Shown here: piece after piece, positions 1 through 13,500 of the stretch
Layout: each line of letters starts with the position of its first letter
Position numbering within the stretch: position 1 is the first letter of the stretch
Made by a program: the position numbers and the translations under genes
Notes under the pieces: generated by a model
Databases searched by the model: none
Told to the model about the DNA's origin: nothing
What the model saw: only the letters and a program-made list of their open reading frames with translations
NCBI RefSeq assembly: GCF_004193775.1
Contig: NC_041005.1
Span: 19,315,865-19,379,864, forward strand
Direction: 5' to 3'
DNA from: Glycine soja
Lineage: Eukaryota; Streptophyta; Magnoliopsida; Fabales; Fabaceae
DNA: 64,000 nucleotides

Positions 1-353
1 TATTAAATTAACACATTCTAAGAAAAATATGGTCTCCAATATATTGAATTTTTGTACATAATTTCTCTTCTCATCCGAGAAGTTACAAAAGTCTTATTCT
101 GGAATAAAAGAGACTCTGGTTGAAGAACCATAAGATTATCTCTTACATTATTCATCTGTTATTCGTAATTCAACGATTGTTAAAAAATGCTTTAATCAAT
201 AACCAATTACGGATTCATGTGTTTTATTTTAATATTTAATAATCAAATATATTGTAGATCATAAAATTTTTTATGAATTATTCTATATGCACTTGCAAAT
301 TTTACCTTACCCATAAAGAATAAGAATTAATTAAAGATTAAAAATTTCTAACA
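1..353 (+). repeat. 5' LTR of copia-1 (3' portion only)
   Basis: This stretch aligns with the distal part of the LTR at 9597-10154, sharing the AATTTCTCTTCTC run, the gaagagttac-like segment and the final attaaagatt-aaatttc. It ends in CA at 353, two bases before the primer-binding site. About 200 bp of its start lie outside the window. Confidence 0.8.
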
Positions 354-355
354 AG

Positions 356-366
356 TGGTATCAGCA
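356..366 (+). other. Primer-binding site for initiator tRNA-Met
   Basis: TGGTATCAG followed by CATC sits two bases after the LTR end. It matches the first nine bases of the usual TGGTATCAGAGC site complementary to the 3' end of plant tRNA-iMet, as used by most plant copia elements. Confidence 0.8.
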
Positions 367-816
367 TCTTGTTTGTTTGATTATTAGGATTGGAGTTTTT
401 CATTTGTCTTAAGCCGACATAGGATTTTCTTGAACAATGTATAATTATATAGATTTACAAATTGGTGAATAATGGTCGATGCTGTTATTGTTTTGTGAAT
501 GGTGTCTATATTCTTTTGCCATTCTTTTATAATGTAGTGTATAAGGATTCTCGTGGATATATATATATATATATATATATACTCTGTTGAAAGCATGTAA
601 TATGATAAGGAATGTTTCGATTTTCTTTTTCCAGAAATGTTTTTTTTTTTTTATGTTCTCTGGTAAAGGTATAAATTAAGTGTTTACAATAAGCCTGTTA
701 TAATTAAGAATGAATTATAGGTTTGTTTATGAATCAGATATGCTTAACAATTCTATGCAGATCCTTATCACTCAGAAAAGGGGGGGGGGGGGAAGAAGCA
801 CAAGGACCCGTATTAG

Positions 817-1488
817 AATTCTATTGTGCGAATTCCTTTTTTAGGGTATTCATGAATTAGGGAATGGTTGATAACAACGCCAATATCTTGCGTAAGGCAT
901 GATTTGTGATTTACATTATATCGTGATGTAATTGATTTGTTTGAAAGTAATGTTGAAATCAATAATATGTTGTTGATTCATGTTTAGTATATATTTTTTG
1001 GGATTTTTTTATATTGTTTTGAATCAGCAGATAATATATGGTTTATGAATTAAAGAAAGTTTCTTTTAGTATTTATGAATCATTAGATAATGATTGATGC
1101 CATTAATTCTTTTATTTCACAGCACGATTTATTTGTTATTTCATTATAATGTAATTCTATTGTGCGAATTCCTTTTTTAGGGTATTCATGAATTAGGGAA
1201 TGGTTGATAACAACGCCAATATCTTGCGTAAGGCATGATTTGTGATTTACATTATATCGTGATGTAATTGATTTGTTTGAAAGTAATGTTGAAATCAATA
1301 ATATGTTGTTGATTCATGTTTAGTATATATTTTTTGGGATTTTTTTATATTGTTTTGAATCAGCAGATAATATATGGTTTATGAATTAAAGAAAGTTTCT
1401 TTTAGTATTTATGAATCATTAGATAATGATTGATGCCATTAATTCTTTTATTTCACAGCACGATTTATTTGTTATTTCATTATAATGT
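817..1488. repeat. Tandem duplication, two 336-bp units
   Basis: Bases 817-1152 are repeated directly at 1153-1488, and identity runs on to 1493 (aattctattgtgcg at the start of both, tataatgta at the end). I see no difference between the copies, so the duplication is recent, or an assembly artefact. A run of 13 G lies just upstream at 780-792. It is in the non-coding leader of copia-1. Confidence 0.95.
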
Positions 1489-2867
1489 AATTCAAATTGC
1501 TATTTTGTGAAAGTAATAATGAAATTTGAAGTATATATATTGCTGATTCTTATTTTAAGGGAAGTATATTTTATTTTGGAATCATTGATTTATAGTCTTA
1601 TAAAATAAATTTTTCATAAGATTATTTGTGATTTAATGATCAGTGGATAAAACTGAATTTGTACATTTTGTGATACATGTCTCTCACTCAAAGACTATTA
1701 GGTAATCATATCATCATTTGACAGTGATGTAGATATATACATAATTTTGGGTTTTGTACTTATATGTGAAATATGTGTAAATTTAACACCTTGGAAATGA
1801 TTAAAATTGCTTTGTATTTTTTGTTGAATTAATTGAAACAACATATTATCAAAGTAACATCTATTGTGTAGATTAATCTTGTTGAATTTACTTAGATGTT
1901 GCTTGTAATTATTTATGTGAATTGTGTTTGTCTCAAAGGAAGACGCAATTTAGTTGGATTACATGCCTACAATGGTAAACGTGCGGTGATTATAATGATT
2001 GGTTTTACATCTGAAATCAAAGAGTTAATAAGAACAAGTTCTTGATTACCAAGAATAGAATAACCGGTTAGAATAAAGAAACAAATTATATTTGTCGAGA
2101 AGTGCAAAATCGTATTCATACGATCTTTGTTGCCCGTTTTGATTAATTGGATTGTTTCTTTATAGATTTCAGTACGCAAGTTTTGTAGATGTGTTTCTGA
2201 ACATTCCTTTAACATGTCTTCTAAGAAAAACAATTCTTCAAATTCTATGAATTTTTTAGAATACTCCTTTCTTTAATATCATTCAAGAAAATTTCGAATT
2301 GTCTAGTATTCTACCAATTAACAAACCAAGATTCAAGATTTTTCTTAATTGTGAAAGAGATACATTAGGACAAAAAGACTATAGATGTAAGATATAGAAG
2401 GGGAATGAATGTTTTTTTTTTGTCATTTTTCATCTTTATTTGATGAACTCAACTTCATCTCATTCGTTAACTCTATATGATAATAACCTTTCTATCAAGC
2501 ATAAGCTCTATTACAAGTCATAGAGCTTATAGATAAATCTATATTATATTAATGAAGTGTCCAAAGACAATTATTATTTGACAGGATTTATCACCGGATA
2601 ATTTTCCATGTAAAAAATGGAGTGTCCAAAGACAACCATTGTTTGATAGGACTTATCACGCATGTTTGATCATTATGTTAAGGGTATCACTTGCAGTTAG
2701 TCATTTCAATCCAAAGATTGAGAATTAATGGTGCGCTAGGTATTTTGTTTGTGTCTTTAAATTTATCATAAAGATAAACTCTGCATTGTATGTTTATTAT
2801 TCTCTCATTAGTAGTTATTGCTACCACTCTTATTTTCACTACTCTTTTTTTTTTTGGAATTTCAAAG

Positions 2868-3915
2868 TTGCATGGTACAAACTTTGAATTTTAAAAGGAG
2901 TCAATTGAGAATTTTCTCAATTGCATGGAATTGGACAAAACATTTTTAACTATGAAAAACTTTAATGAGGCTTTATTTATCATGATTCTGGATCAAACTA
3001 AGTCTTTTTTAATAAGAAAAGGAAGAAAGTCAAGGATACTGCATAAAGTTTTTCTCGATTAGAGTAGAAACAAGAGATCAAGATAAGAAATCTACCTATT
3101 ACTTTTGTAAAAAGGTGAGGCATATGAAGTAAAAGTATACCAAATGCACTGTTTTGTGTGCGAATAAGGGTTAACTTCTCACTTTTGTTTCTCATGAAGT
3201 AAATTTAGTTTTTGTTCCGAAGAACACTTGGTAGGTAGATTTTGGTACTACTACTCATATATAAGTATGTTTATGTAGTTGTCTGTGGAGTCATTTGCCA
3301 AGTGATACTGAAAGATTCATTTATATGGGACAATGACAATAAAGTTATTGTTGAACATATAGGAATATTTAGGTTGTGTTTAACGACCTTTCATTTGAAT
3401 TTAATTGAGACATTGGGACAATGACAACATTTAGTTATTGTTGCATCGTCTATTAGACGAAATTTAATCTATTTCTATTTTGAGTGTTCCTATTGTGAAA
3501 TACGACAAACAGACATGTGGTACAAAAGATAAGTTTAATGAGAATTCTACCACTTTATTGCTTAAGCACTTAGGCCATATTTCTAACTAGAGAATTCAAA
3601 GGCTTGTGCTAGAGGAAATTATTGGATCCTTAGATTTGTTAGATTTTCAAGTCTGCATTAGGTGTAAGGATAAACAAACAAACAAAAGGAATTTTGGTGC
3701 CAAAAGAGCTAAGGATGACTTAGAACCAATACAAATAGATATATTTGGTCTCTTCCCTACAAATTCACGAAATGGACAAAGATATGTTAAGTTCATAGAC
3801 AATTACTCGTTGTTTAATTTATGAGAAGTCTCGGCCTCTAGACGTTTCAAGTCTTTCAAAGCTAGTTGAACTTCAATTAGCAAAGAAAATTAAGGCTATC
3901 AAATCTAAGTGTGGT
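2868..3915 (+). pseudogene. copia-1 gag-protease-integrase N-terminal remnant
   Basis: In shifting frames this reads as copia polyprotein. Near 2868-2930 is a gag start like KLHGTNFE followed by ENFLNCMELDK. Near 3100-3165 is a zinc-knuckle relic (YYFCKK..RHMK). Near 3226-3260 is the protease region (NTWWVDFGTTTHI, where DSGA/T is expected). At about 3560-3830 lies the GAG-pre-integrase and integrase start (LKHLGHIS, then EPIQIDIFGLFPTNSRNGQRYV). It ends at IKSKCGG, where the inserted DNA begins. Several in-frame stops make it non-functional. Confidence 0.85.
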
Positions 3916-6909
3916 TGTAACACCTCAAATTTAAAACTAAAAATATTGTTTGAAAATGATTTAATTTATTTTATATTAGAAATACGCTTCAATTTTTTTA
4001 CCGCTACTTATAAATAATAAAAACATCTTCATATACTATTTTTTTTATTACAAAACGCAATAGTCGGAAAATGCTAAATAGTTGCATTGAATTAAAATAA
4101 ATGCAAATGCAGAGTAATTTAGTTTTCATACATAAATAAAATAAAACTTGTAGTGTTACAAGGAAATATATAGATATAACACATAATAGTGTGATAATAA
4201 ACAAAATACATTTTTCATCCCTACTACAACAAAATACATGTCTGTGGAGAAAATATCTCTCAAAATACATCAAAATAGTAAAGAAACTAGGACCAGAGCA
4301 GACCACTTATTACACTAGAAGTATAAAACTAACTAAGACGTGTCCTTGGGAGAATCGTCACTCTCCTTCTCAGACATCAGTTCCAACTACCTCAATAGTT
4401 CCCGGTACTCCTCCATCTCCTCGGATGACATATTTGAATGGTTACCTCGATCCTCTGTAACCTCCATTGGGTATACTCGATGCACGTTGTATCTGGTCTA
4501 TTAGCTAGCACTACATAGACTCAAGTATGGCAAGTGTGACATGTAGTCCAGGTTATGGTATAGGGCTATACCCGCTCTCTTGGTGAGCTACACTGAGCCC
4601 ACAGACGCCTCAATGTACTCGGCATTGTTAGTACCTAAAAGTTGCTGGTTATTAAGGGTGAGTCCTCTACTCCTTGAATGCCACAAACAACAAGCAATAG
4701 TAAAACAAAATTAAAGCATACAATCTACGTAACCACTGCATGTGGTTATCTAAACAAACAACACTCTCGCATCCTAAGCGCGCAACTATCACACTTATTT
4801 TACTACAAGGACCAATCACTGCCACCAATCCTCCCAGGTTTTGATGGTCTTACAAAATCATGTTAATGACAATCGGGAGCGATCGCTACATGCGGATACA
4901 TCGTATACCAACCCCTCATCTCCCAACTCAAAAAGCATAGTCTCAGAGCCCGTCAGGACTAGCAAAGTGAGGCCTGTGAGTCACCCCGCCAAATGAGTGC
5001 ACCAAATGTCGGGTAGTCACCACTCGCTAATTCCCCTAGGTTCCTTGAATCTCTCTACCCACTATACCCCATGTATCTTTGTCCATCATTCACTTCCTCA
5101 ACGTAACCTCACCTTCTCACAAAAGGAAATACAACCAATGGTTCCTTAATCTCTATCCAATCCTCTTGATTTTTGATGTTGCATCGCGCACGTAGCCCTC
5201 GTGCCACATGCATTAATGGACGTGTACAAACAAACAAACAAGAAAGAGAGACGAGGCTCAAGCCTACGAACTACTTTCAGGGAACCAGTCATGGCCCCTT
5301 AAGCGGTAAAACCACTTGTCACACAAAATAATCGAACAACATAATGGTTGTAATTATAGTTATCTAAAAAAACATAACAAACAATTTGCCGAGGGTAAAA
5401 CTACCTCGGACCTAAACCACAACGCGTAGAGATAAAAATGACAATATGCACAAACACACACATATACTACAAATAAATTTTCATGCAACATATATAATTT
5501 TCGAAGTTCACACTCTATATAGGTTTTATCATTCAATAATCATAATAGAATATAGGCACACATTTCAGTAATTTTATCAACAGAGAATTATTACAATTTC
5601 AGAACATGCATCAGTCATCAGATCTTGCATTTATCTCAACAATATAATAATAAATAAATCAACAATTCCAGAAAATAAATAATTCTAAGATAATTTATAT
5701 GGAGGCACTGATTTCAAAGTTATCTATCGTCTAAAATCACTTTGTCACTCGGTTTTTCATAGTTTTTCTCCTAACTTAATTTTAGTGCTCTCGGTGCTCT
5801 GGGAGTCATATTTTCATAAATCTCATATGCTACCCTATATTTTCAAACTTAAAAAAATTATTTTTGAGGTCAAAACTTTAATAAAAATAGTCCATACTGT
5901 TGTAACTCTCATTCCAAATTCATAAAAAAAATTCATTTTACTAAAGGTCCTTAAACTTGTTCTTTTTGTAACTTTTGCTAGGAAACTCCAATTTGCGTAA
6001 ATTTTAGGCTAACTATATGTTTCAACATGCAAAGAACTTTTTGGCATAAAAACTCAAGGAAAACAACTCAGCACACAGATTCAGGACATGACGGCAAGCT
6101 CAAAAATTTCAAAGGAACATGTTCAAGGAAGTTCAACAACAACAACAAGCATATGGTTCAAGAGTTAGAGAGACCCCCTTACCTTTGGTAGTCTCCACAA
6201 AATTTAGAAGGAAGAATGAGAGATTTTATATTCAAGTTTTCAATCTTCAAGAGTGCAAAGTAAGGTTTTGAAACTACAAGTGAGAATAAACCAAGAAAAT
6301 GAAGTGAAAATCAAGCATAGAGTTGAAAATGGAGGTCACTTACCTAAGCTTGATGGAAGAAGGGCTTAAGAACATTTGGTAAAACATGGAAGAAGAAGAA
6401 GAAAAATATGGTCTCCTCTTTCTCTTAAAGCTTCAGTAAAATGGGAGAACCGGTTTAGACTTTGTCTTTTAAAAACAACACTTATTGTAGGTGAAATGCT
6501 TGGATCAATGGGATTGCAAGGCCCAATCTTTATCTTCTTAATTTAAGCACTTTGAATGGCCATTAATATGACTAATTGGCATTTTGGACAGCCCTTGAGG
6601 TGCTCTCCATGAGCTCAACCATGCCTTGTATGGCTTCTTGCAATTTTCCAAAACAAACTATAAAAGGATAAAGTAGAATTTTGCCAAAAATGGTAAAAAC
6701 TACTTTCACTAAAGCTGGTAAATCTTATCCTAATCTTCTAGATTAGTATGCTAACCCTCCTTCAGATATGTGTACTCAGAGTGAACCTTGTACAAAGTCT
6801 ACTTACACAAACAAATTACATTGTGACTCAATGCACAGTGCAATTCTTGCATAGATGGAAATCTAGCTTAGACAGTTTCTATTTCTTTGTCAAGCTTTAC
6901 TAAATTAAT

Positions 6910-6940
<31 letters not shown>

Positions 6941-6952
6941 ACACACACACAC

Positions 6953-6991
<39 letters not shown>

Positions 6992-7650
6992 GCACGAAAT
7001 TATATGACTAAAAACATATAACTATTGAAATTAAATTCATACATGCACGAATAAAACAACAGAGTATCCTTTGTCAGTCTGAGCTGTAATTTTTCAAGGT
7101 GTTACAATTCTAACTTATTTTAATTATTCTACATCATATAATTAGACACTTTAATTGGTCACCACTAATTAAACTAAAATTCTATTTTTAAACTATTTAT
7201 ATAGTCATTTACAAAAATGTCATCCACTTTAAACTCTTATGACTCAATTACCCCTTTTCTAATTCTATGGAATCTAGATCACCATTAATCAACATTAATT
7301 ATCCCCACTTAATTTCTAGCTTTAATTATATTAATTACTAATTTTCTTCCAAGCTTCTAATTTCTATTTTTAAACCAAAATCCAATTGTTAACATCTAGG
7401 TCATTAATGAGTTGACCAATATTTGACTAGAGAGTTTTCTCTGAATTATCCTTATTCTTTCTAGACTTTAGCTTAAAAATTTAAGATTTTAACCATACCT
7501 AGGTATCCTATGATAACATCTTTTTTTTTTTACCATTTGATAACATCTTTTTTTTTTACCATTTCAACAGTCTAAAAACACTACACAATCACATGACAAA
7601 GCAATAACATTGTCTACCACATACACATGGAAAATTGGAAAGTTATAGTG
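3916..7650. mobile_element. 3.7 kb insertion in copia-1 integrase, probable LTR-type element or remnant
   Basis: Integrase reading stops at 3915 (..KCGG) and resumes at about 7651 (GKYYGRYE), so the inserted block is well bounded. Flanks GTGGT (3911-3915) and ATGGT (7651-7655) could be a 5-bp duplication with one mismatch. The left end TGTAACACC has an inverted partner GGTGTTACA at 7098-7106, the kind of terminus seen on plant LTRs. No reverse transcriptase, transposase or other coding region was recognised. The 4200-5300 part is less AT-rich, with small open frames that resemble nothing I know. It may be a solo LTR plus flanking debris, or two nested insertions. Confidence 0.6.
6908..6991. 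repeat. Compound microsatellite (CA)n(AT)n
   Basis: A (CA)n tract with one interruption runs directly into (AT)n with one TG interruption. Confidence 0.95.
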
Positions 7651-9125
7651 ATGGTAAATACTATGGTAGATATGAAAAATAAGGCGAGAAACGTTTAGAG
7701 TCCATTTCTTTCTTTCTTCAATAAGTGTGAAATTGTTCCGCAATATACAATGTTGGACTAACCTAACATCAAAAGAGTTGTGGAATAACAAAACTAGACT
7801 CTTAAGGATATCTTAAGAAGTATAATTCTTCTTTACCAAAGCCACTTTGGGTACTAAAACCCCTTACAAGCTATGGATTGAGGAAAGGGCCACATTAGAC
7901 ACGTGCACATTTGGGGATGTCCGGTTGAAGTATAGGCCACATGAAGGAAAGCTAGACTTAAAGATAATTAGTTACTACTTTGTTGGTTACATTGAATGCT
8001 CTTGTAGTTTCACAAACTCATTATAAAATCCTTCTTTGAGACAAGAATGCAAGATTCCTTGAGGAAGTTGAGTTTGGAGGGGAATGAAACATAAGGTGTG
8101 TTGTCTCTGATGAAGAACTTGTTATTAATAGACGACAAGTCTTTGTAACGGACCTAGTAATTAATAACAATGTTATTCCTGACATTATTCTAGTGCAAGA
8201 CAACACCAAGATTCCTCCTCAAGCTTCACTTATGGTTCAAACGCAACAATCTCAAGAAGTGTCATTTAGAAGATCCAATAGAGAAAAAGAAGTACAATTT
8301 TGGATTATTATGGTGTATTTCTTTAAGAACATGAATATTACATTAGGTTGATTGAGGAATATCTAATCAACTTTAGTTAAGTCATATGATGTTCTAACCC
8401 TTTAAAAGTGGATTAATGTTATCAATGATGTGATAAAATCAATAGTTGACAATAACTCATGGAATATCATCAAATTACATGAAGGTGCGAACCCCATAAG
8501 TTGTAAACAGATATCTATAATTGAAAGGGACTCAAAAGGGTAGTATTGAGATATATAAAACTTGTCTTGTTGCCCAAGACTTCTTAAAAGTGGTTTCATA
8601 GAAAGACTCTTTTAGGAATATAATGACACTGATAACTTATTTTGATTTAAAGATGCATTAGATGGATGTAAAGACTATATGTTTATAAATGACAACATTG
8701 ATGAAATAATATGGTCAAGAAACTTTCTTAAGGTAATTCAAAGTTTATGGTGTGCAAACTAAAGGAATCCATCTATGACTTTAAATAGATTTTCCATCAA
8801 TGGTATTGTAAATTTCATTAAGTTATTACCACTTATGGCTTTGAGACATTGAACCATATGATATGACTGGTAAATTTTTTCATTAGCTTGCCTGTTGTTA
8901 CAAGCATTAATAGATCATTAAGTATTTATTGTAACAATAACTTGACAGTGTTATACTCCAATAACAATAGGAGTTCAACGGAGTCAAAGGTTATTGACAT
9001 AAAATATTTAATTGTTAAAGAAAAAATTTAGAAAATAAAGATTTTATAGAACATATATAGGAAAAGATAATATTCTAGCTAACCCATTAACTAATGGTTG
9101 ACACTTAAAGCGTGAGTGTATATGT
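7651..9125 (+). pseudogene. copia-1 integrase/RT/RNase H remnant
   Basis: The copia reading resumes with GKYYGRYE. It continues through the integrase C-terminal part (HIWGCPVEV, then YYFVGYIE), the linker (EEVEFGGE), reverse transcriptase start (SWNIIKLHEGANPISCKQI) at 8436-8510, and a K..IYGLKQAS-type relic near 8755. It then jumps at about 8875 to the end of RNase H (ITSIIRSLSIYCNNN, then ILANPLTNG near 9085). The YVDD catalytic region is missing. Stops and frameshifts are numerous. Confidence 0.85.
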
Positions 9126-9596
9126 TGTTTGTATGATCTTGTTTCAGTTGCTGCCTCGGTTTAGTGAGAGTCTTTATATTCTATGTTTGGATTTAGATTT
9201 CATGTGTTTGATTTTCTGCATAAATAAAGATTACGGTATATAAGTTTATTATGAAACTTGTTTATTTACGTGAAATATTTAAATTGCACTTAAGGACTTA
9301 ATATTGATCTCGCTAAAGACTTAAGTTGGACCAACTAGAAATAGACATAATTGAGATCACATTACATGTAATTTTCATGATACTCATCCATATTGATCTA
9401 TGTCATTGAGTGTATTGATGTGGTGGTCATTGGGGTCTAGTCACATTTGACATAGTGATGAAAGTCGTAGGATTCCATTATTGATACATGAGATAAACTA
9501 AATTGTTAAGGTGAAAATCTAAAGATAAATAGCGATTGGATGCGTGCCTAAGGAATTGTGATATGATTGTTATAATATGTAGTCCAAGTGGAAAAT

Positions 9597-10154
9597 TGTT
9601 AGAATTTTTTATTCCAATAATTAAAGTGAGCTTATATTATAAGATAATCATATTAGTTATTTATCATTAATGGACTTTATTTTATGTGGTCAAATTAAGT
9701 GAGTCTGTTAGACTATCAAATAAGATGATATGAACTTAAATGAACATATGCATATGTCAGTGTTTCACCATTAGGGAATAATGACAACCCTATTAGGTTA
9801 ATATACTATGAGAAAATTATAGTTCCCAATATACTGAGTTGTCGCACATAATTTCTCTTCTCCTCATTCGAAGAGTTACGAAGGTCTCATTGTGGAATAA
9901 AAAGATTTTGATTGAGGAAGAATCATAAGACCACTTATTATATTATTCATGAGTGGTTTGTGATTCAACAATTGTCAAAAAATACTTTGATCAAGAATCA
10001 ACTATGGATTCAGATATTTTGTTCTAATCCTTAATAATAAGACTTATTATAGATGTTAAGAATTTTAGTGAAATGTTCTAAAATATATATTTTTAAATTT
10101 TAACTTCCACATAAATAATAAAAAATAAGAATTCACGATTAAAGATTTCAAGCA
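9597..10154 (+). repeat. 3' LTR of copia-1
   Basis: It begins TGTTAGAATT after a purine-rich tract (aagtggaaaat, 9586-9596) and ends AAGCA at 10154, giving about 558 bp with TG..CA ends. Its first 200 bp are clearly related to the solo LTR at 20398. The end lies only about 400 bp from the stop codon of the protease gene, so it may affect that gene's 3' end. Confidence 0.8.
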
Positions 10155-10550
10155 AAGAAAACTTCGTTAAAGAGCGAAGAATAAGAATTTTATTACATGA
10201 TAACCCGTGAACTTGCACGATTATCTAAATACTGAAATCTCATCTCAATTCAATCAACTTGAATAAAAAAGACAAAAGAGCTACAGACATATAAACCCGT
10301 GACACGCCCCATTACAAAGCTATAAATACGATTGAACTTTAGGCACAAATTTAATTCCATAACATAAATAATAGGCCAAAATCTTCCACTATATAGTTAG
10401 CAATGAAACCTTATTATATATTACCATTATCCTAAATCCAAACTCACCAATATAGAAGAAATATCAATACCCAAAAGACTTTGCAATAGCCAATTAATTT
10501 GACAATATCGTTGTCACCAAAGTATCATGACAACTTAGGTGTTAACCATT

Positions 10551-13500
10551 TTATTTAGTGCAAAGTTCACGAGCAACTCCAAGCCTTGAATTGGGCACGT
10601 CATAGAGCACACGGTGGTTTTGTTGCTGCATGTTGGCTATGACATTGAGCACTGAGTTCACGTTATCTGGAGCCGAAGCCATGGCCAAGCATGTGGTGCT
10701 GCCCGCAGTGCTGTGTATGAGAATGTTGTCCTCTGGCAGGGTCACGTTCATGCCTGAGAACATGAATGTTATGGTGGGTGCAACTATTGGGACTGTGTAG
10801 CATGTGTCAAAGCCTCCTAGGGATGTCACTGTCAGGTTTGCCTTTGCTGCGATGGCGACTCGTCGCTGGAACTCATCCCGTACCGCTGTGTACGCGGGTG
10901 CAACTAGCCGGGTGAACACCGTGCCTGACAATGTTCAGCAACAAATTAAAGTAAGTTTTAAGTTTAAATGTTCACAACGTACAAGTCACTTTAGATATGA
11001 TTTTAATTTTAAGATAATTATTATAATAGTTAATAATCTTATCACAATTTATATTTCGATAATAATAGTGTGAAAGATATTAATATTTTTCAATACATTC
11101 TTATTAAATTCTAACAGTATTATAGTTATGTTGTTCATTTGTGCCTTTTTTTTTCAATTGATTTTTTTCTTTTTCTAGGAAAAATACAAAGGAAAAAGAG
11201 AGGCTATACTATGTGAGGTGTTTTTCAAAAAAGGCATGCGGGGCACCTCATGGTGTGAGAGTGATGTATGTTCATATAACGTGGAGCATTTTGACTCAAA
11301 GTTTGTTTCAATTTTGCCTGATTTCATGCCTTTCATTTGAGAAAATAAAACATGGGCATTCAATTCGACTTCCATGTTGAAAATTCGGACATGGGATAAG
11401 GATACAATCATGCAACTACTCAAGATACCACGCTATGTTTTGCAACTAAAATGGGAAATAGGAAAAAGCCACACCAAGATCTCGAGGAAAGTAATCATAT
11501 GATCACCATATCTCATAACACATACTAAAAATTGTAACTTTGCTCAAAGCATATAAAAATTGTACCACTTTCAAATTTCAAATTCAATTATTTAAAGTAT
11601 TGTAATTAAACTAATCTTATAACCTAAATTGCATTTTAATCTTTGAATTTTTCTCTTCTTAAATGTCTAGGTAGAAAGGCATTAATACCAGAATCAAAGA
11701 CGGTGCCGGCTCCGGTGGCCGCATTGAACGCCAACGCCTCAGGAGGAATATCGACAACTTTCCGACCAACCCTAATTGCAACCAAGTTGACATAATAGAG
11801 TGAAGATCTTCTAGGATTCTTGAGAAGAGGGGTATACTTAATCCTTATGGGCTGGGCCACAGGCCCAAGTCTTAGCGACCCAGAGAAGTTAAGTGATTTG
11901 AAGCTGGGCAAGCAGTAGGAGAATGTGGACTGGTAGAGGTTTTGGGTCTGGGACAACAGAGACAATGGGCCTCGGCCCAAGCCCAATAGCCCCTGTGGTG
12001 GTGCACTGGCCCCAGTAGTCTTTGCAACACACCCAAAGGTGTAGTCAGGAATAGGGTCAGTGGCTAGAGTAACTGTGTCTTGGACCACATTAGCAGCTAT
12101 TGAGGAGCTACCATAAGTCAAGTTGAAGGTGCACGCGCTGGTTCCGCAACTGGGGTTGGGTACCTGAAAAAAATGTTCACATTAAAACAACAACGTTAGG
12201 AAAAAGTTGCTTTAGGAAAAAAAACAAGTCTCGTGAACCCTTGCCTGGCAAAGAGCGCACATAGTTTTGTAGATTTTGGAATTTGTTGGATTGGGAAATA
12301 GGCAAAGCAAGTCAACCCCACCCGCTATGGGACAAGGGGAATGCATGTTTCTATGTGATGATAGTGAAGAGAATCATTGGAGTGAAATTACCCTCCTTCC
12401 ACGTCAAGAAAAAGAAAATGACCAATGACAAAAAATCAATTTGGGCCATCCAAAACTAATCCTCACTATTCTTTGGCAATTATCACAATCTTTAATATAC
12501 TACACTCATAAAAGACGTCACAAATGTAATGTAGTGGGACTCGAGTTCACGTGATTCATATTTCGTTTTTAAAAAAATATATTAAATGCATTATAATTTT
12601 AACAAAAAAATGATACATAAACACTCCTTGCAGTATGCATCCAAAGTTAAAAAGATACAAGAGAAATGTGTAGATATTTATAATGATATGATATGAAAAG
12701 AAAATGTACAATAGAGTATTTCTACTGGGGATATAAAATCTATCACTTGATTTTAATTGCACATAATTCCATTAGCCTGGTTTGAGTATACTACATAAGT
12801 TTTCACAACAAACTCAATCAATAAGGAAACAGTGTAAAGTTGTGTACAATGAAAAACTGAAATAATTCTGTAAGTAACGATATTGGATATTTCAAAATTT
12901 CCCATTGCAGTCAAGTTACTATAAGAGCATTTTTTTTTATCAATAATCGTAAAGATAGAATTTAAGTTCTCACGCATATTATTTAAATCTTTTAACCTTT
13001 AAACAGTAGCCTGACCCTAGTGGGTTCGTTAATTACTAAAAGAGCAAGGGACCAAATAACTTTAAGCAATAATTATAAGTTAATCAATCATCACCCCAAA
13101 AAACGGTAAATTAATTTGGATCTTGGAATGGTGTTTTCGTTTTTATTTTTTGTTTTTTTCCTCCTAGTCATGCAAGCCATGAGTGCTATCCGTTTTAAAC
13201 TGACAAAGGAGAAAGGAGACAGCAAAAATGAGCTGAAAAGTTACATCTACGTGACATTATAATGTTTGTCTTCTTTCTATTCATGGAATGTGGAGTGTGA
13301 ACCTACATGATGAATTCAGAAGAAGTAAAATGGAAAGAACTAACAAAATGTGGTGATGTAAAGTTCACAATTAAAGGGTATGCTTGGATTTTGGATTTGA
13401 GGGTCCAAAAATATGTTTAAAAGTAATATTAGTTTGAGGTCATATTTGATTACCCTCCGATAAAAATATGTTTAAAACTAAAATTTTGCTCTAAAACTCA

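Larger units (their letters stand above)
1..10154 (+). mobile_element. Degenerate Ty1/copia retrotransposon (copia-1), 5' end outside window
   Basis: Two related LTR copies bracket copia coding remnants in the usual order gag, zinc knuckle, protease, integrase, reverse transcriptase, RNase H. The left LTR (1-353, incomplete) and the right LTR (9597-10154) align through the stretch with AATTTCTCTTCTC and the attcaac-attgt segment. A primer-binding site follows the left LTR at 356. Coding pieces hold many stops and frameshifts, and about the middle of reverse transcriptase is deleted near 8875, so the element is dead and old. The interval between the primer site and gag (about 2.5 kb) is unusually long for copia and non-coding. 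A 3.7 kb insertion interrupts integrase. The flanking duplication cannot be checked because the left end lies outside the window. Confidence 0.85.

Noticed and set aside
3606..3824. Small stand-alone gene
   Set aside because: The sequence is the copia GAG-pre-integrase/integrase start, part of decayed copia-1.
10804..11073. Plus-strand open frame over the protease exon
   Set aside because: It is an antisense shadow of exon 3 and runs on into AT-rich intron.
11636..12121. Separate second aspartyl protease gene
   Set aside because: It is exon 2 of the protease at 10551-14030; splice sites and phases join it to the exons on both sides.
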